From Aureobasidium sp. EXF-3400 (Eukaryota > Ascomycota > Dothideomycetes > Dothideales > Saccotheciaceae), in NCBI GenBank assembly GCA_024195585.1, contig SWBL01000270.1, positions 1 to 64,000 of the forward strand: DNA of 64,000 nt. The letters are read 5' to 3'. Made by a program: the position numbers and the translations under genes. The notes beneath the pieces are model-generated. The model saw nothing but the letters and a program-made list of their open reading frames with translations. It had not been told where the DNA came from and did no database searches. Positions 56,442 to 64,000 of this stretch are shown here, in pieces. How positions within the stretch are numbered: position 1 is the stretch's first letter; each line of letters opens with the position of its first letter.

Positions 56442-57028
56442 GATGAACTTTCGAGATACCAGTGAAACAAATCAACTGCAGTATTGCATGCGGTGTTGTC
56501 GAAGAGACGGTGCGTCTTTTATAACAGCTGAGATCTCAATAAGTGTCGCATGTGCAGTATCTCCCAGGATCCTTGCCTACAATTGAAGTACTGATGTCCC
56601 TCTGATAGAGAATCGTTCGTGCGGAGAAGATGAAGGTACAAGCGAGACCAATAGGAGGTGCGGCCGTATGCGCGATAAGCTTTAGCCCCAGGATTTGACC
56701 CGTTCTTGCGCGTTGTATGGCCGGCTGATCATGTATCTGGGGTAGAGATAGGCCACATTCGATATCAGCAATGCTAGTGAGTTCGAAGGTGCAGCCGAGG
56801 TGTGCTACTCGACGAGTTGAATATGTAAACATGAACCGCATCATATCTTGATATCAACAAGATAGGACACTCCAGATCCAGATAGCCTGGTAGGTCTGGT
56901 CCGCAACCGAGACCTGCCTAACCTGGACATCGACATGGCAAGTGGATTTGGACCTGACTCTGATTTGGCGATCCAACATTGCAAGATCGTTTGAATCGAA
57001 CCAACTAACCGCGGTGTTAGTGTCATTC
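56442..57028. promoter_or_regulatory. Intergenic, MFS transporter promoter
   Basis: 587 bp between two minus-strand genes. TATAAAA on the minus strand at 56517-56523 is a good TATA box for the transporter. No gene is supported. Confidence 0.45.
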
Positions 57029-58759
57029 TCAAGCAAGGCTCAGGCCACCACACAGCGGAGCGACGTAGCGTTCCCAGTCGTTCTGACCCTTTGCAAGTCC
57101 TTCCACTTGCGTGTCAGAGATCTCATCATGACTCCTGATTAGCCATACTCTCTCGATAACAGACCTCGTCTTGGCTATGTTGGCAATGGCATTAGATCCG
57201 CCCAAGCGGTCCAAAGTATACAGAACAAAAGGTCTAGCATAGTTTGGCACCTCATCAGGTAGATCTTGCCTCTCAGCCCACTCGAGATCTTCCATAGGAT
57301 CGAGCTCGACAGCGGCGACAAAAAGAGGCCAGCTCAAACCAGCCAGCACTCCATGCTCAAGGAGGACTGAGACAAGACGGAGGACTTGTTGTACATGCCC
57401 AACAACAAGAGGCATCGCTGGAGTTGCACCATTGAGAGCACAATGCAGGTAAAGCTCAGCTGCCAGTCTCTTCAACTCGGCAGATAGCTGCAATAGATCA
57501 TCTTCTTCGCCGAAAACCCTCTGCCTTAGGCTACAAAGTCGACGTTCTAACGATGCTGCCTGGTACTGGAAGTCGGGTAGAAGACATATGCCTGGTCTTG
57601 ATCGATGTTGGCGACTCAACTCAGTGATCTCGCACAAAATGGAGACAAGACCAGCAGAGCAGCCAAGCCAGGCATCAGTGTCTTCGCCATGCGATATCCA
57701 AAAGTCACTGCCGAAGATTGGTTCCTCGCCGCATGCCGTTCGTCCAATGACATCCTGAAAAGCGAAGTACTTCTCAGAGAACTCGACAAGCTCATTGGAA
57801 GAGTTTCCGGCTGTAAGATAAAGTTGCGCATTTCTTCTAACTCGGATCAAATCTCGAGCTCCTTTCAAATGGACGACCCAGCGTTTGTCGCACTCGTTGA
57901 TGATCTCGTACTGACACAAGATCATCATGATGACCAGTGTTTCGGGATCCATAGCAACTCTTAAAGGGTCTTCAGTACCGAGTCTTCCCCGTAGCGTGCG
58001 AAGAACATTGTCTCCCAGTCTTAATGAGGTGGCACGAAAAGCGATGTCTTTCTTTGATCTATGGCAGGCGGCGAGAGCAAGCAGAGCCTCCAAGACAGCA
58101 GGAGAAGATGTGATGGAAAATGGAAGTAGAAGGTTGGCAAAGGGTGATTTGTTGACAGAACTCGGAACAGTGATTGGACATATTTTTTCCAGGTAATACG
58201 AAAGTAGATTTGAGTGCATCGGGCTAGGAAGATCAGGCAGCATCGGTAAGGCAGATGGTATGGAGTGCTGACGAGGTAGGAATGCAGGTTGTCTTGCAGA
58301 GAGCCATGGCGACAATGAAGCAGTGCTCGACGTGTCGTCCCGATCGTTGGTTCGGACGACATCCAAGACTGGCGTAGCTTCCAGTGCGAGGTTCTCCAAA
58401 GTCGTAAGCTGTTCGACGTTTCCTACCGTAGCATTGACGAAGCTGTATGAAGTAATCAGAGGAATCTGAATCCAAGATACTTCATCCTCTGTGACATGAA
58501 TACAAGGTGAAGAAGCATCCGACCTCTCGGCGGCCTTCTTGCTCCACAAGCCAGCTCTACCAAATGCTCGTCCAGCACTGGTATAGTCTTGCTCCCACTT
58601 GAGCTTGATGCTAGTCTCACAATCGAAACCCTTGGCACTACATTGGCCGCAAATGGGTTTCTGTTCATCACAGCGAACTTTGCGAGAGCGGCATTTGTTG
58701 CAACCAGTCCTGTTGCGTTTTCGCGGAGGCTCTTGAGGATTCACGCGTTTGCGGGGCAT
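57029..58759 (-). CDS. Zn2Cys6 transcription factor
   Basis: Intronless reading of 576 residues. The binuclear cluster lies at residues 20-47: GCNKCRSRKVRCDEQKPIC followed by GQCSAKGFDC, preceded by a basic stretch (PRKRVNPQEPPRKRNR). The remainder is a helical regulatory region of the fungal-specific transcription factor type 2, with HSNLLSYYLEKICPIT, LLALAACHRSKKDIAFRAT, and the typical CQYEIINECDKRWVVHLKGA followed by RDLI. No separate activation motif is seen. It is a nuclear DNA-binding regulator, probably of neighbouring genes such as the MFS transporter, the amine oxidase or the P450, but no target site was identified. It is divergent from the amine oxidase. Confidence 0.9.
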   Translation of the reverse strand: MPRKRVNPQEPPRKRNRTGCNKCRSRKVRCDEQKPICGQCSAKGFDCETSIKLKWEQDYTSAGRAFGRAGLWSKKAAERSDASSPCIHVTEDEVSWIQIPLITSYSFVNATVGNVEQLTTLENLALEATPVLDVVRTNDRDDTSSTASLSPWLSARQPAFLPRQHSIPSALPMLPDLPSPMHSNLLSYYLEKICPITVPSSVNKSPFANLLLPFSITSSPAVLEALLALAACHRSKKDIAFRATSLRLGDNVLRTLRGRLGTEDPLRVAMDPETLVIMMILCQYEIINECDKRWVVHLKGARDLIRVRRNAQLYLTAGNSSNELVEFSEKYFAFQDVIGRTACGEEPIFGSDFWISHGEDTDAWLGCSAGLVSILCEITELSRQHRSRPGICLLPDFQYQAASLERRLCSLRQRVFGEEDDLLQLSAELKRLAAELYLHCALNGATPAMPLVVGHVQQVLRLVSVLLEHGVLAGLSWPLFVAAVELDPMEDLEWAERQDLPDEVPNYARPFVLYTLDRLGGSNAIANIAKTRSVIERVWLIRSHDEISDTQVEGLAKGQNDWERYVAPLCGGLSLA

Positions 58760-59145
58760 GGCTGGTTTCTCAACTAGAGCAGGTGGGCCTTAAACATGAT
58801 GGTGCCGCATTCGGTAGGACGATAGGGCGATTGTAATTCCAAGGAAGGTCCAAGTCAGGCTTTGTCTTGTGATGACTGGGGCAAGGGCAAGATAGGCCGA
58901 CGAAATGCGGGAGCTTGGGGTGGCCGAGGAAAGCGCGAGTCACGCCGCCAAGGGTGCCCGCATTGGCTTGGACCTTCCCCTTCTCGACACTCCCCCGCCC
59001 TCACCTTGAGGTCAGCTTGATAACATTGTGCTTCCAGTCCATTCGTTATAGGTAGGGTAGCAGCGTATGATCTGGTAGGTCACTGCTCGTTTGAATAAGT
59101 TGAGCCCCTTGACATTCCTCTCTCCCTCTGAAGCATCTTCACACA
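58760..59145. other. Divergent promoter, transcription factor and amine oxidase
   Basis: 386 bp, with a GGGCAAGGGC-rich block near 58870-58985 and a CT-rich stretch just upstream of the amine oxidase ATG. No gene is supported. Confidence 0.45.
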
Positions 59146-60650
59146 ATGTCTAGTCCACTTTCCTTGAATTCGACAATCTTGATCGTCGGTGCAGGGACCT
59201 GGGGAATTTCTACAGCCTTGCACCTGAAAAGGTCTGGTTGTTTCTTCTGCCTAGCATCTCATACACGATCAGGAGTTATTGACATGCTATTAGACGAGGA
59301 TACAAGCACGTTACTCTTCTCGACCCCTACCCCGTGCCGTCTCCCATATCCGCTGGCAACGATGTCAACAAGATTCTCGAGCTGGGAACTTTTGCTGCTG
59401 GCGCCGAATCGGACGAACGTTTCGTTGCAAACACCTTGATCAATGAAGCAACCAAAGGATGGCTCGAAGATCCTGTATTCAAGCCCTACTTTCACGAGAC
59501 TGGCTGCATTATCGCTGCAACTTCAGAGGCCGGACGTGCTCATATGAACTCTGCTAGTGGTCCAAGCGAGGATGCAGGCTGGCTACCACTCAAGACGAAA
59601 GAAGACTTCCAGGCAACGATGCCAACAGGTGTCCTCACAGGAGACTTCCCCGGCTGGGAGGGTTGGTGGATGAAGAAAGGCTCTGGATGGATCCATGCAA
59701 GAAAGTCTATGGAGAGCGCGGCTAGAGAAGCAGAACGTCTGGGTGCAATCTTCATCACTGGTGAGGAGAAGGGCAAGGTCGAAAGCCTCATCTTCGAGAA
59801 CGGCGATGTGAAAGGCGCTAAGACACTCGATGGTGTCGAACACAGAGCAGACCGTACCATACTTTGTGCTGGTGCAAATGCAGGAATCATCTTCGACATG
59901 AAGGACCAACTGCGACCTACAGCCTGGACTCTGGCCCATATCAAGATGACGAAGGAAGAGCTGCAGCTGTTCAAGAATCTGCCAGTCCTGTTCAACATCG
60001 AACGAGGGTTCTTTATGGAGCCTGATGAGGACAAGGGCGAACTGAAGATGTGCGATGAACATCCCGGCTACTGCAACTGGACGGTTGATCCACAGAAGTA
60101 AGCCTCCGCCATCACTGACAACTTCATACGCTTACTCGTGCAGCTCTCAACGGTCGAGCGTACCTTTTGCAAAGCATCAGATCCCTAAAGAGGCAGAAGA
60201 AAGAGCCCGAGGCTTCCTTCGCGAGACAATGCCACATCTTGCTGATAGACCATTTAGCTTTGCCCGTATCTGTTGGTGCGCAGATACTCCAAACCGTGCC
60301 TTTTTGATTTCCAAACATCCTGAGTATCCCAGCCTTGTGCTTGGATGTGGTGCCTCGGGCCATGGCTTCTGTCACATCCCAGTCGTTGGTGGATTGTAAG
60401 TGCACCCTACCGAATGGCTTTAATGATACACGTAGCTGACCCTATATACAGTATCACAGATGCGATGGAGGACAAATTAGAGCCTCGCATGAAGCACAGT
60501 TTCCGCTGGCGCCCAGAGACAGCTGTGAATCGCAAGTGGGACGATTTGCAAGACAGATTTGGCCCTGAAGGGTCAAACAGGATGATGAACTTCGGAGACA
60601 TAGTGCAATGGACGAATATCCAACCCGAGATTGCAGAAGCCAGGCTCTAG
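59146..60650 (+). CDS. Fructosyl-amine oxidase (amadoriase), peroxisomal
   Basis: Four exons (59146-59231, 59294-60097, 60144-60395, 60452-60650), introns of 46-62 bp, product 446 residues. The first donor, GTCTGG, is weak but the join HLKRRGYKHVTLLDPYP is in frame. The FAD-binding motif is ILIVGAGTWGISTALHLKR. Family features include SAGNDVNKILEL, RICWCADTPNRAFLIS and GCGASGHGFCHIPVVGG, typical of fungal fructosyl amino acid oxidases, which oxidise Amadori products to glucosone, amino acid and H2O2. The C-terminus ends in ARL, a match to the type 1 peroxisomal targeting signal, which fits an H2O2-producing enzyme. It is divergent from a Zn2Cys6 regulator and convergent with a P450. Confidence 0.88.
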
Positions 60651-60878
60651 GCTCTTGGTGGGTACACATCCGATCTTGATCCTGCCTCTTTGTAGCTACT
60701 TGATACAGTATCATACATAATTGAGATGGAGACTATACACGATCACAACATCAAACAGACAAAGGCAATGAATTATTGAGAAGTAACAGATTTCATAACT
60801 ATAGATTGTATTAACAGAAGCATGTCCCTATCCATCCAACTTGAACCCTTGCTCGTTCATCCGCCTTGAAATCAATGT

Positions 60879-62505
60879 CTACTGCAAAGTGACCTCGCAT
60901 CTGTGTCCCTTGGGCACAATCACAAAGTAATTTTCCAGATCCATACAATCTGCAGGCATGCTCGGGGCAATGCGCATACCTGTACATTCACGGAAGAGGA
61001 AGGCAGTAGCATATCTCAATTCCATCCATGCAAGGTTGATGCCGAGACAGCTGTAGGCACCAGCACCAAACGCACAGAATGTGCTCTTTGCTGCTGCACT
61101 CTGCTCTTTGCCCTCGAACCATCGAGAGGGGTCGAACCTAGGATAATTGTCAGCACTCTGCTATTATTGAATAGTGGATGGAGATACCTACTCCTGGGCA
61201 TTTGGCCACAGATTTTCGTCTCTGTGCATGGTGTATGCTTGGGTGCTGACTGTTGTGCCCGGAGGAACAAAGTATCCGTCAAGTGTCACACCACCTTCAG
61301 GCACTACTCGAGGGAGACTACCTGGCACAGCACAGTACAATCGTAGTGTCTCGTTGATGACTGCATTGAGAAGTGGGAGCTTCTCAAGATCTGCATCGGT
61401 GAAATTGTCGCTCAGCTTGGCGACTTCGACCTCAAGGGATGCGCGAAGCTGAGGTCGAGACAGAACTGCCCAAGAGAGGAAAGTCATGGTGTTGGCAGTT
61501 GTTCCTGAACCAGCGAAGATCAACGAGGTTGACTCGGTTCGGACGTCCATATCATCGACATGTGCTTCGCCTTTTCCGGCTTCAGCCATGATAGTAGCCA
61601 TCAGATTCGAGTCTTGGCCACCCTTCCGGGCATTCTCGACAGCTTTGGTGCCATAGCCGAGAATGTATGAGCTCGAGTTGAAAGCCTCCTTGAGTGGCTT
61701 GAAAGGTACACGGCTTCCGATAGCACGGAGCCAAGGCATTTCAGCGCCAATGCCATTGCCGATGAGGGCAGCTTCAAGCACTCGGATATACTCAGTTTTC
61801 TAGATAGCATATCAGCAGGCTAGAGATATTTCTGCTTGATGTTTGACTTACCTTGCCGAGCTCGAGCATACCAAATGACTCGCCAAAGCCAAGGACACCA
61901 ACGATGTCTGTAGCCATGAATGTCCACCACTTGAGCAGATCCGCAACACCAGTTTGGGCGTCAACCTTGATCTTCTCAACAGCAAGGAGAGTCTTCTCGC
62001 GGACGGTAGGCTCCCAATGTTCTCTCAGGTACGACTTGCTAAAGCCGCGAGCAAAAAGCTTTCTACGTTGACCGTGTTCGCGAGGGTTGCGCATAGTAAA
62101 GACGCTCAGACGGGGGAAGTTGGTCAGCTTTTCATACCATATGTCCTTGGTGAACTTGGACGAGACAGCATGGATTTGCTTGAAAGCGGCTGGGTCTGCG
62201 ACGGCAACCTCCTTTGGCGAGATGCGCACTATTGGGCCATACTTCTTGTGCAGGTCATCGATATAGAAGATGCGACGTCCTCCGGTCACAGCGAACTTCA
62301 GCTGCAAGTTGGTATAGCGACTGATCCATGGACCTGGTACATCCTTTAATGGTGATGTGAACGAGACATATATAGTCTGTCGTTGGTCGTCTGTTAGCAG
62401 ACATCCATAGTAAGTGTACAACATTAAATATAATACCTGTAATACCCAGAACAATATAGTAATACCGAATCCGAGCAATATGAGTGAGCCTGACAGAGCA
62501 ATCAT
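60879..62505 (-). CDS. Cytochrome P450 monooxygenase
   Basis: Exons 62437-62505, 61852-62376, 61192-61799 and 60879-61137 give 486 residues. The first intron is 60 bp and in frame without a stop, so an unspliced reading would add 20 residues; the spliced form gives the usual anchor then SPLKDVPGPW. P450 motifs: I-helix AGSGTTANT, ETLR in the K-helix, FDPSRW, and haem ligand Cys431 in FGAGAYSCLG, where the usual arginine is tyrosine. The substrate is unknown; such microsomal P450s often serve secondary or xenobiotic metabolism. It lies 3' to the amine oxidase. Confidence 0.87.
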
Positions 62506-64000
62506 GTTTGCACAGCTAGTCGAGATCAAATGGAACTCGGTTGAGAGAGGGACAGCACAGGACTACTTATCATGCATCTTTACTTACCTCGTAACCTCGT
62601 AACTCACCCACGCAGCTTTCAGCCACGAAGTTCGACTGCCGGACTATTCGCATAGACTTCATCCTTGCAAGTAAGGAACCGAGAACTCGCAGCGCATCGC
62701 CGAACACGCATACATGGAAGCTAAATCCATGACAGTCCGCCGATAGGACATGGAAGTACCAGTTGATGTGGCACGCGACCCGACTTGCAATGGACAAGCT
62801 GTCGGAAGTGCACGGCATAAGAAATATCCCTCGATGATCTGCATCCATTATCGTATGCAAGCAGCATGGTACAGACCGAGGTGCAGGATGATTGACAAAA
62901 GGTGTTGAGAGAACGGTATGTCCTTCGGACATTCGTGGGGGAATTGCGAGACAGATGCGTTATGCGAGGTGAAGTGTCGACGATAGATCAGCCAGGAGGA
63001 CGAGAGATACAGCAAGAAACCGATTGGCACCCATGCCACTGGTCTTTAGGCTTCTGATCAAGCAAATGATGTGCAACCTTGTGCGGGAAGTACAGTGATC
63101 GAAAAACCCCCCTCAGGGCAGAGAACCAACCAGGGTTTTGATATGACGGCCATACCAGGGTGTGATCCAGAATTGTTCGAGCATATTTCCAACCACCTGT
63201 GGTTGTACAGCTGAACGCGTGTTAGCATCAGGTTGACCTAACAGAGAACGTAGATCATCGCTGTCGCGCGGACCGAGGTTGAGCAGCAGAGACGCCGACA
63301 GATGCGACTTGCAAGCTGCATACGAGCCTGAGGAATTGGTAATATCATACTCTCGTGAGGAGAAGGTCTCTTGCATTCATTTAAAATGCCCAGACGACAG
63401 GGCAGTGGCCTTGCATTGCAGGTCTGCAGGCTGATAATGCAAGACCAGGGCTTGTGGTTGCTCTGCTTGGTCGCCCTCGGCTGAACTTTCCATCGACTGC
63501 CGATCAACTTCCCCTGCCTTCTACCCAACTGGCAAGCTCCTGGATGGCATTGCAATCTCGTTTTCCAGACGTTCGGCTCTCCGCAGTTTCGAAACATGGG
63601 TTGCCCTGGGAGCAGAAAGCACCGTCACGACAAGCGCGTGTTGTGTCAGCGATGAGATCTTCTTCTGCTTAGACGTCTAGCCGGACACGATAACGGAGAG
63701 CAATGAGGGAGTAACACAGACGGAATCTCTTTGGTGATGAAACCCATAACATTTGACAGCATCTATGACCAAGTCGCCTATTGCATGGAGACTGCTGTAG
63801 CTTAGTCCGTCGTTCCTGCCATTGAACGAACTGGAAGTAGAGCTGTGACGGAAGGCACCACCTTCATGAGTTCATGTTGAAGGGCCTACCCTGAGAATAT
63901 ATACTCATACACACACATCCTCTGTCAAATAACATACCATCTTCATCTAGCATTACTAAATCCTGTTGATTCATCCACCATCAATACCAAGCACATCCAG
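62506..64000. other. Gene-free right end
   Basis: 1.5 kb with only short frames on both strands. The left side is the P450 promoter. At 63895-63905 the AT-rich GAGAATATATACTC and the pyrimidine-rich, adenine-rich sequence after it look like a promoter and leader of a gene that would start beyond the window, but no start codon is seen. Confidence 0.4.

Noticed and set aside
1..64000. CRISPR array, phage or bacterial operon features
   Set aside because: None seen. The introns and gene types are those of a fungal nuclear genome.

Overview
The window looks like a gene-dense stretch of a filamentous ascomycete nuclear genome, probably a dothideomycete. Evidence for this: spliceosomal introns of about 46-75 bp with GTAAGT-type donors, about 28 protein genes in 64 kb on both strands with short intergenic gaps, Zn2Cys6 transcription factors, many carbohydrate-active enzymes, sugar transporters and P450s, and a single nuclear tRNA-Glu. 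No prophage, CRISPR array or complete transposon was seen. The class-level placement is inference. Exon boundaries were worked out by eye from splice signals and reading-frame continuity.

Layout. 0.4-11.9 kb: a secreted GH30 glycosidase, a nucleotidyltransferase-fold orphan, a MYND zinc-finger protein, an IZH3-type PAQR membrane protein, a THOC5-like mRNA-export subunit, a dienelactone hydrolase and an NSRP1-like splicing regulator. 12.3-17.1 kb: a sugar transporter, an SMP-30-type lactonase and a short-chain dehydrogenase (SDR), which could form an oxidative sugar-catabolism trio. 18.3-23.6 kb: a small secreted protein with a GC-AG intron, AMP deaminase and tRNA-Glu. 25.4-33.4 kb: a fungal protoglobin, an SDR broken at its active site, a GT31-like glycosyltransferase and a seven-exon ferric reductase. 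34.1-44.2 kb: an intracellular alpha-xylosidase (GH31), a transcription factor carrying both C2H2 and Zn2Cys6 fingers, an alpha-glucoside-type transporter, a frameshifted secreted protein and a secreted GH43. With the GH51 arabinofuranosidase at 51-53.5 kb this resembles a hemicellulose side-chain utilisation locus. 45.2-50.6 kb: a small probable mitochondrial protein, the checkpoint clamp loader Rad17 and a CYP53-like benzoate hydroxylase. 54.5-62.5 kb: a frameshifted MFS transporter with an unusually long hairpin intron, a Zn2Cys6 regulator, a peroxisomal fructosyl-amine oxidase and a second P450. The last 1.5 kb shows no gene.

Most unusual points: a 197-bp intron whose two ends form an inverted repeat, like the introner-like elements known from Dothideomycetes; a 374-bp intron in the dual-finger transcription factor that also contains a long inverted repeat; three independent single-base frameshifts in otherwise well-conserved genes; two GC-AG introns; a protoglobin with a long C-terminal extension; and clustered CreA-like and XlnR-like motifs upstream of the sugar genes.
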